The notes below the pieces were generated by a model, which made no database searches, was not told the origin of the DNA, and worked only from the letters and a program-made list of their open reading frames with translations. A stretch of DNA of 40,512 bases from Sporosarcina psychrophila (lineage in GTDB: Bacteria; Bacillota; Bacilli; Bacillales_A; Planococcaceae). The translations under genes were made by a program, and so were the position numbers. The stretch spans positions 1-40,512 of the forward strand of contig DYWT01000245.1 of assembly GCA_020742515.1 (NCBI GenBank), given 5' to 3'. Shown in pieces: positions 24,206-32,105 of this stretch (within the stretch, counting starts at the first letter, position 1; each line of letters begins with the position of its first letter).

Positions 24206-24622
24206 GGCGGGTGGATATGAGCGGTCTTCAACCTGTTATGAGCGCTCGACAGGAAGATATGAGCGGTCCCCAGCCTGTTATGAGCGCTCGGCGGGTGGAT
24301 ACGAGCGGTCTTCAACCTGTTATGAGCGCTCGGCAGGAAGATATGTGCGGTCTTCAACCTGTTATGAGCGCTCGACGGGAGGATACGAGCGGTCTTCAAC
24401 CACTTATGAGCGCTCGGCAGGAAGATACGAGCGGTCTTCAACTGTTATGAGCGCTCGACGGGAAGATATGTGCGGTCTTCAACCTGCTATGAGCGCTCGG
24501 CAGGTGGATATGAGCGGTCTTCAACTGTTATGAGCGCTCGGCGAGTGGATATGTGCGGTCTTCAACCTGTTATGAGCGCTCGGTAGGAAGATACGAGCGG
24601 TCTACAGCCTGATATGATCGGC
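24206..24622. repeat. Tandem array of ten 42-bp units (each two 21-bp half-units)
   Basis: Units start at 24206, 24248, 24290, 24332, 24374, 24416, 24457, 24499, 24540 and 24582. A unit consists of GGCGGGTGG, ATATGAGCGGTC, TTCAACCTG, TTATGAGCGCTC. The two halves are 21-bp relatives (ATATGAGCGGTC.. and TTATGAGCGCTC..). Nine units end in the 8-bp palindrome GAGCGCTC. Two units (sixth and eighth) are 41 bp, breaking any reading frame, so the array is not coding. The last unit degrades to TATGATCGGCTG, the sequence type seen at 8289-8450. It lies between the pbpG stop and its terminator. Confidence 0.93.
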
Positions 24623-24644
24623 TGCCTCCTCATTCATTAAATTC

Positions 24645-24692
24645 AAAAAAGCTTTCCTCCCCCGAATTACTTCTGGGTTGGAAAGCTTTTTT
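24645..24692 (+). terminator. Rho-independent terminator after pbpG and the array
   Basis: AAAAAAGCTTTCC (24645-24657) pairs with GGAAAGCTTTTTT (24680-24692). If this is the only terminator, the 42-bp array is part of the pbpG transcript. The remaining 24693-24875 shows no gene. Confidence 0.82.
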
Positions 24693-24875
24693 ACCGTTCA
24701 AGGCGTCCTGTCGAATGGTGTATCGCGCTTGGGTTTGTTTGATAGACTATTCAGTAAGGAATGCACGATTCCGGTTGTCCTAGCTTACAATTGCAAGCTG
24801 TAATTTCAGTGTACTTCCTTTCAAGCCGACATTCAACCTCGGATAGAGAAGTATGCGGAATTTGTCACTTTTTGT

Positions 24876-25406
24876 TCACAACTCCGGAGAATTGACGCTC
24901 AAATCAATATGCAATTTTGGTTCGCTTCTATCCCACATTTCCTTATTATGAGTCATAAGGAAATCAGCTAGGATATGCTTTGATTTATCATCCATATGAT
25001 CCACGATAATATTTCGTTTCATCGATTTATCCATCCGGTTTACATGATCTGCCAGCACTTTATATCCTCGGCGTTTTTCACGATTGACGACCATTTCACA
25101 CGCCGTGACACCTGCATAATAAGGTCCTTCTTCGCGGAAATCAATTGTTACCCAGACAAGCCAGTATGGTTTTCCGCCTTCCGAATCTTCACGATTCAGC
25201 GTAAATTTGACCCCGCGCTCCGTGTCACTTCTGGCATGCATCGCGCCGATTTCAATGCGTGCAACCCCTTCGTTAACGTCGATAATTACAGGAGACACGT
25301 TTTCAAGTGACAATGATCCAATCCCGAACCCTTTGTGGCCGTCAGTCGGATCATCCTTTATAATTGTGAAACCCAATTTCTGCTTCGGTTTATTTTCATT
25401 TGGCAT
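24876..25406 (-). CDS. ywhD: YwhD family protein
   Basis: A 176-aa conserved Bacillales protein: KLGFTIIKDDPTDGHKGFGI, ENVSPVIIDVNEGVARIEIG, WVTIDFREEGPYYAGVTACE and DHVNRMDKSMKRNIIVDHMD. It looks like a soluble alpha/beta protein, and its function is not known. I start at ATG 25406 (MPNENKPKQK) behind GGAGGGG; a longer in-frame form would run through the divergent ywhB promoter and is rejected. Neighbours pbpG and ywhB are the same as in B. subtilis. Confidence 0.85.
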   Translation of the reverse strand: MPNENKPKQKLGFTIIKDDPTDGHKGFGIGSLSLENVSPVIIDVNEGVARIEIGAMHARSDTERGVKFTLNREDSEGGKPYWLVWVTIDFREEGPYYAGVTACEMVVNREKRRGYKVLADHVNRMDKSMKRNIIVDHMDDKSKHILADFLMTHNKEMWDRSEPKLHIDLSVNSPEL

Positions 25407-25474
25407 TTCTTCGTCCCCTCCAAATCTGATACTATATACACTATACCCAATAATTACGGGAAGGGGGAAATGAA

Positions 25475-25660
25475 ATGCCATACGTAACTGTAAAAATGCT
25501 TGAAGGCCGGACAGAAGAACAGAAACGGGCACTTTGTGAAAAAGTGACAGAAGCAGTCGCAGAAACAACAGGTGCTCCTGCTGGTAATGTTGTCGTCTTC
25601 ATTGAAGAAATGCCAAAGAATCATTATGCTGTCGCTGGAAAACGTCTAAGCGATCAATGA
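25475..25660 (+). CDS. ywhB: 4-oxalocrotonate tautomerase family protein
   Basis: A 61-aa tautomerase: after removal of Met, Pro1 (MPYVTVKMLEGRTEEQKRAL) is the catalytic base, and the sequence continues with EAVAETTGAPAGNVVVFIEE and KNHYAVAGKRLSD. These small proteins form hexamers that tautomerise enol/keto acids; the physiological substrate in Bacilli is not settled. It starts behind AAGGGGGAAATGAA and is divergent from ywhD, with a strong terminator directly downstream. Confidence 0.9.
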   Translation: MPYVTVKMLEGRTEEQKRALCEKVTEAVAETTGAPAGNVVVFIEEMPKNHYAVAGKRLSDQ

Positions 25661-25675
25661 TTTTCAACACATTCA

Positions 25676-25725
25676 AAAAGGCTGTCCCCTGACGGAATCT
25701 TTCCGCTCAAATGGGACAGCCTTTT
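25676..25725 (+). terminator. Rho-independent terminator after ywhB
   Basis: AAAAGGCTGTCCC (25676-25688) pairs with GGGACAGCCTTTT (25713-25725), with a 24-nt loop and a short T-run. Confidence 0.85.
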
Positions 25726-25736
25726 ATTATTGGCGA

Positions 25737-25960
25737 CGCTTTTCGGGGCTTAACAACGCTTTCCGCTCTTCTTTATTGTCTAGACTTCAAGCGCTTTTCG
25801 GGGCTTAACAACGCTTTCCGCTCTTCTTTATTGTCCAGACTTCAAGCGTCAGCCCCTCGAGTCGCTTCTGGCCTAATGATAAAGACAAAAAAGCGTCTTT
25901 ATCATTAGGCCTTCCAGCGCTTTTCGGGGCTTAACAACGCTTTCCGCTCTTCTCTATTGA
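25737..25960. repeat. Three direct repeats with a 17-bp inverted repeat (Bacillaceae intergenic repeat)
   Basis: Three copies of an about 43-bp unit (CGCTTTTCGGGGCTTAACAA, then CGCTTTCCGCTCTTCT) start at 25737, 25792 and 25918. Between copies 2 and 3, GGCCTAATGATAAAGAC (25870-25886) and its exact complement (25895-25911) form a hairpin. Phrases such as TCAGCCCCTCGAGTCGCTTC are common intergenic repeats in Bacillaceae. Copy 3 touches the ywgA stop. Confidence 0.85.
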
Positions 25961-26469
25961 ATTGCGTACGTTTGCATCTCGCTGATGAAATCAAACGCAG
26001 CTGTCATCTCTTCTTCGGAGAAGTTTAGTTTGTTTTTCACAATATGGACTTTGGCAATTTGCTCGTCCTTTTCGAGATGATCGAAGTATAGCAATGTCGA
26101 AACGAGCTCCAAGAAACGGGAACTCTTCACGTTCATGCTATCGATGCAAGTACCCAGCATTTCGGGGGCTTCCTCTGCCATTTCTAGAAAGCCCGTGCCT
26201 TCGCCTGTCACTTGGTAGCTATATTGGACATAGGATCCTTTGTCCGTACATTGTTCTGCAAGGAATCCCATTTCACATAATTCTTCAACGCGTAGCGTCA
26301 ATTCCTCAGAATAGGGGCCGTACATATGTAGCTCATATTTTTCGGCAAAAGAGAAATTCATTTTTTTTGCGATATAAATCATTTTCTGCAACTTTTTTCT
26401 GCCGGTTACTTCATTCGCAATTGAAATGAATTGCACAATTTTAGCATGTTCTTGCAACAACTTACCCAC
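25954..26469 (-). CDS. ywgA: YwgA family protein
   Basis: A 171-aa protein of the YwgA family: ANEVTGRKKLQKMIYIAKKM, YELHMYGPYSEELTLRVEEL, and VSTLLYFDHLEKDEQIAKVH. It is predicted to be mainly helical and soluble, resembling winged-helix or antitoxin-like folds in the N-terminal half. Function is unknown. It follows the HD-domain gene ywfO with only 2 nt between them, so the two are probably cotranscribed. Confidence 0.8.
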   Translation of the reverse strand: MGKLLQEHAKIVQFISIANEVTGRKKLQKMIYIAKKMNFSFAEKYELHMYGPYSEELTLRVEELCEMGFLAEQCTDKGSYVQYSYQVTGEGTGFLEMAEEAPEMLGTCIDSMNVKSSRFLELVSTLLYFDHLEKDEQIAKVHIVKNKLNFSEEEMTAAFDFISEMQTYAIQ

Positions 26470-26471
26470 TC

Positions 26472-27770
26472 CTAACCTTTCAGCATGTGTAATATCCGTT
26501 CGTATAGCGGATTCGTATCTTTTTCTGCTTCTAAAACGTCTTCCGGGAAATAAATTTTATGATCCGTCCGTCTTTTTCCTGAGATTGCGTCCACCACATC
26601 TGATGAACGTGACAACTCACTCAGGTCGCCATTTTGCATTTGTAAATAAATTGGCAAGCGCTCGTTTTCTTCACCCGGGCCATAAAAGTCATAGGGTAAG
26701 TCCGACGACGAATCCGTAACAAGGTAATAGGCAGGGTCGATTCCTGCTTCCTTGAATAATTGTTCGAGTTCACCAATTTTCCGATATTCCGTGGCCGGAT
26801 CAAATTCGGCATACTGAAATAATCTGCGGTTGATAAAACGATAGCAAAGGTCAGACAAGATTGCATCGTCTTCCTTCATCCAAACCTGGAAATAAGTCAT
26901 TAATATATTTTCATCGAGGGCAATATAATCCTCAAGCACAATCGTCTTGTCAAAAAACGAATGGAAATGGACAGGCTCTTGTTTAAAGATATACCCACTT
27001 TCATGCAAATGTTTCGCGCGATGCAATATTTTCGTCAATATGACTTCAGCACTGCGAGATACCGGGTGGAAATAGACTTGCCAGTACATCTGGTAACGGC
27101 TCATTATATAATCTTCCACCGCATGCATGCCGCTATACTTGATGACGGCTTGCTCTTCCGTTGGCCGCATGACACGCAAAATCCGTTCCATATCGAAATG
27201 ACCGTACGAGACCCCCGTGAAGTAGGCATCACGCTGTAAGTAATCCATGCGGTCTGCGTCGATTTGGCTTGAAATCAAACTGACAACAAGCTTATCGGGA
27301 TATGTTTTCCCAATTACATCAGCAACTTTTTGCGGGAAATCGGGTGCCACGCGGCGAAGGACCGCATTCACTTCTGTGTCCCCCAGCAAAATTGACTGTG
27401 TGAATTGTTCATGATCGAGATCGAACACTTTTTCAAATGCATGCGAAAAGGGACCGTGCCCGAGGTCATGCAGCAATGCCGCACACATCGTCACAAGGCG
27501 TTCCTCGTTATCCCATTCAGGCCTGCCGCTGAAACCGTCGTCAATGATGCGCCTGACAATTTCATAGACACCCAGCGAATGGTGGAACCGGCTATGCTCT
27601 GCCCCGTGAAATACGAGGTATGTCGTGCCTAGTTGCTTGATCCGGCGAAGGCGCTGAAATTCGCTTGTGCCAATTACATCCCAGATTACTCTGTCACGCA
27701 CGTGAATATAGCGATGCACAGGATCTTTGAAAACTTTTTCTTCAACCAGTTTTTCATCTTTGTATTCCAT
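26472..27770 (-). CDS. ywfO: HD-domain phosphohydrolase (YwfO-like)
   Basis: A 432-aa HD-superfamily hydrolase. The metal ligands are visible as RFHHSLGVYEIVRRI (H64) and ALLHDLGHGPFSHAFE (HD at 101-102), with SSQIDADRMDYLQRDAYFTG providing the later Asp. This pattern matches dGTPase-like/SAMHD1-type proteins. The B. subtilis relative YwfO is described as a nucleotide hydrolase; exact substrate here is not known. The gene is divergent from rsfA and is followed immediately by ywgA. Confidence 0.85.
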   Translation of the reverse strand: MEYKDEKLVEEKVFKDPVHRYIHVRDRVIWDVIGTSEFQRLRRIKQLGTTYLVFHGAEHSRFHHSLGVYEIVRRIIDDGFSGRPEWDNEERLVTMCAALLHDLGHGPFSHAFEKVFDLDHEQFTQSILLGDTEVNAVLRRVAPDFPQKVADVIGKTYPDKLVVSLISSQIDADRMDYLQRDAYFTGVSYGHFDMERILRVMRPTEEQAVIKYSGMHAVEDYIMSRYQMYWQVYFHPVSRSAEVILTKILHRAKHLHESGYIFKQEPVHFHSFFDKTIVLEDYIALDENILMTYFQVWMKEDDAILSDLCYRFINRRLFQYAEFDPATEYRKIGELEQLFKEAGIDPAYYLVTDSSSDLPYDFYGPGEENERLPIYLQMQNGDLSELSRSSDVVDAISGKRRTDHKIYFPEDVLEAEKDTNPLYERILHMLKG

Positions 27771-27952
27771 CGTGCACCTCCGTCAACTCATTCCCTTTAG
27801 TATAGTCGTAAAATCGTCTCGCAGGAAGATGGAAAAAGGTTCATTTGAGTGAAAAAAAGATAGAATGCTTTTTTCATTATGAATAAAGTAACGAAATCCT
27901 GTCCACACTGACCGTAGAAAGAGACTATGAACATATGACTGGAGGCACGGAA

Positions 27953-28588
27953 ATGGTGAAAGTTAGACAGGATGCTTGGATTGAAGAAAACGATACTTTA
28001 TTAGCCGACACAGTACTACGACATGTCCGCGAAGGTAGTACACAACTTAGCGCTTTCGAAGAAGTTGGGGACGCGCTGAACAGGACCGCAGCGGCTTGCG
28101 GGTTCAGATGGAACGCAGTTGTAAGACGGGACTATGAAAAAGAGCTTGCAGACGCAAAGAAAGAACGCAAGCAAGCAATACGTGTTCTCGGAAAAGACTT
28201 TAAACGACGTGGCCAACAATTGTACACGCCTTCGCAAGGACAAGAGGAAGAACAAAAGGTTTCTGTTCCGTTATCTGCACTCTCTCTCGATACGGTAATC
28301 GCTTATCTTGTACGTATGCATCACACAGGTGCGGGAGATAACGAGTCTCTTCGCTGGAGACAAACCGCTAAAATTGCGAATGAAAAGTCAGAGAAACTTC
28401 AAAGAGAAGTTGAAAAACTTCAGCAGGAGAATAAAACACTGCGCGCCGATTATGAGCAATTCGTTCAAATCATGAACCGCGCACGCCGTCTTGTTACGCT
28501 AGATGATGACGCGGATCGTACTGCACCCGTCTTTCAAATGGAACAAAACGGAAACCTAGTTTCAAAAGAACCGCCAATCAATCATTGA
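27953..28588 (+). CDS. rsfA: Prespore-specific transcriptional regulator RsfA
   Basis: A 211-aa protein with an N-terminal Myb/SANT-like DNA-binding region (VRQDAWIEENDTLLADTVLR, then AFEEVGDALNRTAAACGFRW), basic linker, and a C-terminal coiled coil (KSEKLQREVEKLQQENKTLR). RsfA fine-tunes sigma-F/sigma-G genes in the B. subtilis forespore. I start at ATG 27953 (MVKVRQDA), 7 nt after GGAGG, rather than the ATG at 27935. The stop lies inside its terminator hairpin. Confidence 0.9.
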   Translation: MVKVRQDAWIEENDTLLADTVLRHVREGSTQLSAFEEVGDALNRTAAACGFRWNAVVRRDYEKELADAKKERKQAIRVLGKDFKRRGQQLYTPSQGQEEEQKVSVPLSALSLDTVIAYLVRMHHTGAGDNESLRWRQTAKIANEKSEKLQREVEKLQQENKTLRADYEQFVQIMNRARRLVTLDDDADRTAPVFQMEQNGNLVSKEPPINH

Positions 28589-28600
28589 TTGGCGGTTTTA
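28571..28600 (+). terminator. Rho-independent terminator of rsfA
   Basis: CCGCCAATCAAT and its exact complement flank a single C (28571-28595), followed by TTTTA. The stop codon lies within the second arm. Confidence 0.82.
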
Positions 28601-28684
28601 CCTTGGTGCGAGATTGTTTGGTAGAGTGTTGCTTTATTTGAAGTGGATGTTTAGTTCAGCGAAAACGTTGTCTACTACATAACA

Positions 28685-28720
28685 AAACAGGTGTCCCCCC
28701 TTTTTGTAGGACACCTGTTT
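28685..28720 (-). terminator. Rho-independent terminator of lipL
   Basis: AAACAGGTGTCC (28685-28696) pairs with GGACACCTGTTT (28709-28720) around a 12-nt loop, with a T-rich tail on the minus strand. Confidence 0.82.
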
Positions 28721-28728
28721 AGCGTTTT

Positions 28729-29568
28729 TCATCCACGTGCTAGCATTTTTTGATTCCGTTCGAAAACACGGTTTAAATAAAATGTATATAAGTCCATTTC
28801 ATCGGGTTTCAAGCCGCCCATATCAACGTTGTCTGCTAGTTCGCGCAACAACAGCTGTGTACGGATGACGACATCGCTTACGGTTAGCGGCAGTTCCATC
28901 AATTCTGACAGGGATGCCATCACTTCTGGTTGAATGGTTGGATAGGTAAACTTCATTTCTTCTCCACGCAAGCCAGTCTCGTAAAAGTTGCGGATCAGTT
29001 CTGCACGATCCGATCCGCTTCCCTCGACACATAAATAGACTTGAACCGCAATGCCTTGCCTCAGCCTGCGCTGTGAAATACCCGCGAATTTGCGACCGTC
29101 GATACTTAGATCATACGAACCTGGACAGTATGATCCAACAATTTCATAGGCTTCAATGCGTTTGCCCGCTTCCGGGAAAAGCATACGGACAAATGCGAGC
29201 ATTACTTCGTAACCCGCCGGAATATCGATTGCCGAATCGCGTTCCGACAGCACTATCGATATATTTAATACACCCTCGTCGAGCATGACAGCCAGACCGC
29301 CCGAATTGCGGACGATTGCATTGTATCCGGCAGTTTCAAGCATTGAAATACCTTCTGCCACATACGGCAGCCGGTGATCTTGGATGCCGAGCACGACTGT
29401 TTTGTCATGCACCCATGTTCGGACGGTCGGGGCGCTCATCTGCTGGCCGACAAGATGACAAAGTGTATCATCTGCTGCAAACGATTCTAGCGCGGAACGA
29501 TTGCGGGTCGTCATGGATTCATCTACGAAACGCCATTCGGGAATATATAAAAAAGATTCATATGTCAT
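28729..29568 (-). CDS. lipL: Octanoyl-[GcvH]:protein N-octanoyltransferase LipL
   Basis: A 279-aa member of the biotin/lipoyl protein ligase fold family. It shows NAIVRNSGGLAVMLDEGVLN, GSYCPGSYDLSIDGRKFAGI with the presumed acyl-accepting Cys148 and Lys160, and QRRLRQGIAVQVYLC. LipL moves the octanoyl group from GcvH to the lipoyl domains of 2-oxoacid dehydrogenases. It lies directly after pta (15 nt), as ywfL does near ywfJ in B. subtilis. ATG 29568 follows AGGAGAAATTGAA. Confidence 0.9.
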   Translation of the reverse strand: MTYESFLYIPEWRFVDESMTTRNRSALESFAADDTLCHLVGQQMSAPTVRTWVHDKTVVLGIQDHRLPYVAEGISMLETAGYNAIVRNSGGLAVMLDEGVLNISIVLSERDSAIDIPAGYEVMLAFVRMLFPEAGKRIEAYEIVGSYCPGSYDLSIDGRKFAGISQRRLRQGIAVQVYLCVEGSGSDRAELIRNFYETGLRGEEMKFTYPTIQPEVMASLSELMELPLTVSDVVIRTQLLLRELADNVDMGGLKPDEMDLYTFYLNRVFERNQKMLARG

Positions 29569-29583
29569 TTCAATTTCTCCTGC

Positions 29584-30552
29584 TCATAGACTTTGCGCCG
29601 CTGTTAACAGAGCAAGCTTGTAGACATCGTCAGCGGAACAGCCGCGTGATAAATCATTCACGGGTGCGTTCAACCCTTGGAGGATCGGACCAATTGCCTC
29701 GTAGCCGCCTAAACGCTCCGCTATTTTATACCCGATATTGCCTGCTTCAAGCGACGGAAATACGTAGATATTCGCATTGCCTTGAATGACAGAGCCGGGT
29801 GCTTTTTTCGCAGCAATTTCCGACACATAGGCTGCATCGAACTGGAATTCACCGTCAAGCGGTAGATTAGGTGCGAGCAATTGAGCAATTCTCACCGCTT
29901 CCGCAATTTTTTCCGTTTCTTCCGTTATAGCCGACCCTTTTGTGGAAAAGCTCAACATTGCAACATGCGGATCTACGCCGAATGCTCTCGCTGTTTTTGC
30001 ACTTTCTACCGCAATCTCCGCCAGTTCCTGTGCTGTCGGTGCTACGGTAATGGCACAATCGGCGAAGACGAGCCGTTCTTTGCCTTTCATCATGATGAAT
30101 GCGCCGCTTGTCCTTGAAATACCAGGTTTTGTCTTAATGATTTGGAGTGCCGGTCGTACTGTATCTGCCGTCGAATGCGCAGCCCCACTTACTAATCCGT
30201 CAGCCCGCCCAGTATAGACGAGCATCGTTCCAAAATAATTGACGTCTTTCAACTGCTCATGCGCTTGTTCCAAAGATGCTTTGCCGTTGCGACGCTCGAC
30301 GAATTTTTCAGCAAGTTCCTCAAAATAAAGAGCGCTCGCAGGGTTGATGACTTCGATTTCCGAAATAGCAATTCCCGCTTCAGTTGCTGCCTCTGACACC
30401 TCGGTTTTATCGCCAAGAAGGACTGGCTTTACAAGCCCTTCTTCTTGTAGCCGTGACGCTGCTTCCAATACGCGTCTGTCCGTTCCTTCCGGAAGAATGA
30501 TTGTCTTGCGTCTGCCGCTTAGACTTTTTTTAATTTCAGCAAATAAATCCAT
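29584..30552 (-). CDS. pta: Phosphate acetyltransferase
   Basis: A 322-aa phosphotransacetylase of the short form, without the N-terminal regulatory domain seen in enterics. It interconverts acetyl-CoA and acetyl phosphate, so it can dispose of acetyl-CoA from the thiolase. Motifs: RKTIILPEGTDRRVLEAASR, GTMLVYTGRADGLVSGAAHS, TRPALQIIKTKPG-like (VRPALQIIKTKPGISRTSG), VFADCAITVAPTAQELAEIA, MLSFSTKGSA, and NIYVFPSLEAGNIGYKI. First gene of a pta-lipL unit, divergent from hemQ. Confidence 0.95.
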   Translation of the reverse strand: MDLFAEIKKSLSGRRKTIILPEGTDRRVLEAASRLQEEGLVKPVLLGDKTEVSEAATEAGIAISEIEVINPASALYFEELAEKFVERRNGKASLEQAHEQLKDVNYFGTMLVYTGRADGLVSGAAHSTADTVRPALQIIKTKPGISRTSGAFIMMKGKERLVFADCAITVAPTAQELAEIAVESAKTARAFGVDPHVAMLSFSTKGSAITEETEKIAEAVRIAQLLAPNLPLDGEFQFDAAYVSEIAAKKAPGSVIQGNANIYVFPSLEAGNIGYKIAERLGGYEAIGPILQGLNAPVNDLSRGCSADDVYKLALLTAAQSL

Positions 30553-30730
30553 CAGTATTTATCACCTTTCGCACGTTCTTATACACTAAGCATACACCAA
30601 CAAGTCAGGCTGTAAAAGCGATTCACTTCATGTCAAATTCGTGACAACAGCGCTCGCAAAGGACGTCTAATGACCTTCTATGCTACACTAATCTAAGAAG
30701 TTAATTCATAATGAAGGAGTCTGATTTCAT

Positions 30731-31480
30731 ATGATCGAAGCAGCACAAACACTCGATGGCTGGTATGTTTTACACGATTTACGCTCGATGGACTGGGCAT
30801 CATGGAAATTAGTTTCAAAAGAAGAACGTCAAGCAGCAGTAGATGAATTTCTTGTCTACCTTGAAAAACTCCAAAAAGCGGACGATGCTAAAACGGGCGC
30901 ACACGCTTTCTATACAGTAATTGGCCAAAAAGCCGATTTCATGCTCATGACTTTACGTCCGACGATGGACGAACTACAAGACTTGGAAACGGAATTCAAT
31001 AAGCTCGCAATTGCAGATTTCACGATTCCAGCGTATTCGTACCTGTCAGTCGTTGAACTCTCGAACTACCTTGCAGGCGAGTCCACTGATGATCCTTACC
31101 AGAATCCATATGTACGCGGACGTCTGTATCCTGAACTGCAACGCAGCCAATATATCTGCTTCTATCCGATGGACAAGAAGCGCGACGGCGATGTGAACTG
31201 GTACATGCTCGATATGGACAAACGAAAAGAATTGATGCGTGCGCACGGTTTGATTGGCCGCAGCTACGCTGGAAAAGTGAAACAAATCATTTCAGGCTCC
31301 GTCGGTTTTGACGATTACGAATGGGGCGTTACATTGTTCGCAGACGACGTTCTCCAATTCAAAAAACTGATTTACGAAATGCGTTTTGACGAAGTAAGCG
31401 CACGCTACGCTGAGTTCGGCTCATTCTTTGTGGGTACGATTTTAGAAGGCGACAAAAAAGCGACATTTTTCAATGTATAA
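30731..31480 (+). CDS. hemQ: Coproheme decarboxylase HemQ
   Basis: A 249-aa chlorite-dismutase-fold enzyme for the last step of the coproporphyrin-dependent haem pathway of Gram-positives: two propionates of coproheme are decarboxylated to give haem b. Y145 in [10 protein letters not shown] coincides with the radical Tyr of characterised HemQ proteins, and H172 in [19 protein letters not shown] coincides with the proximal haem ligand. It is single-gene, starts behind AAGGAGTCTGATTTCAT, and ends at a hairpin terminator. It sits next to pta as ywfI does in B. subtilis. Confidence 0.95.
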   Translation: MIEAAQTLDGWYVLHDLRSMDWASWKLVSKEERQAAVDEFLVYLEKLQKADDAKTGAHAFYTVIGQKADFMLMTLRPTMDELQDLETEFNKLAIADFTIPAYSYLSVVELSNYLAGESTDDPYQNPYVRGRLYPELQRSQYICFYPMDKKRDGDVNWYMLDMDKRKELMRAHGLIGRSYAGKVKQIISGSVGFDDYEWGVTLFADDVLQFKKLIYEMRFDEVSARYAEFGSFFVGTILEGDKKATFFNV

Positions 31481-31495
31481 TTGACACCACAGAGA

Positions 31496-31530
31496 AGGGA
31501 CTATAACCATAGCGGTTTTAGTCCCTTTTA
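31496..31530 (+). terminator. Rho-independent terminator of hemQ
   Basis: AAGGGACT (31496-31503) pairs with AGTCCCTT (31520-31527), followed by TTATAT. The same arm sequence is used in the terminator at 40220-40260. Confidence 0.75.
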
Positions 31531-31546
31531 TATATATGAATTCAAT

Positions 31547-31987
31547 TTACTTCAACGCCTGATACCTTTTCGTTTCAGCGATTGCTATGTCATTTTCATG
31601 CGCAAAGTGAATAAGATCTTCAATGACTTTATCGGGAGAGAAAGAAACAATACGTATATTGACTCCCTTGTCTGCCTTTATGATTGCTCCCTTTTCACGC
31701 CAACCAATCCGTTTGAATTTTATGACCTTTATTTGTCCAGCCTGAATCTTTTTTCTATAAATCGGTACAGTCAAGAGAAAAACTTCGTATATCAAATGCC
31801 CATCTTTAATTGTAAATTGATACGTTATGAAAATTGCTAAAATCAAGCATACGCCAATTAAAATTAAAATATAAAAAAACCAGCCATTTGAATGATTTAA
31901 AAATTCATATCTACTCGTTACCACTGGTATTACCAGTAAAAAAACTAATCCTATCCGTTTTGTTTTTGCCTGATAAACCAATCGCAT
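31547..31987 (-). CDS. Hypothetical membrane protein with PH-like domain
   Basis: A 146-aa protein not matched to a named family. Two membrane segments are visible at about residues 11-25 and 37-55 (FYILILIGVCLILAIFITYQ). The C-terminal half alternates strands (FTIKDGHLIYEVFLLTVPIY, then KIQAGQIKVIKFKRIGWREK) in the manner of short bacterial PH domains attached to membrane anchors. A similar layout is seen in several Bacillus Y-proteins. Start ATG 31987. Monocistronic, convergent with hemQ. Function unknown. Confidence 0.6.
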   Translation of the reverse strand: MRLVYQAKTKRIGLVFLLVIPVVTSRYEFLNHSNGWFFYILILIGVCLILAIFITYQFTIKDGHLIYEVFLLTVPIYRKKIQAGQIKVIKFKRIGWREKGAIIKADKGVNIRIVSFSPDKVIEDLIHFAHENDIAIAETKRYQALK

Positions 31988-32105
31988 GCCCCCTCAATGA
32001 AAGTAGCTGTCCCAGAAATATTGAGTGTCTATTAATGATACGTGTGTTGCACTCCATTGTTTCATTATTTTACATATATATTCCCGAACAGGAGGAAGGC
32101 ATTTT

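Noticed and set aside
24121..24533. Repetitive open frames encoding YERSSTC/YERSAGR-like heptads
   Set aside because: The frames stay open only because the unit is 42 bp (a multiple of 3). Two 41-bp units shift the frame, there is no ribosome site, and frames are open on both strands alike.
24206..24622. Possible CRISPR array
   Set aside because: There are no unique spacers; the sequence is fully repetitive with a 42/21-bp period, and no cas genes are present.
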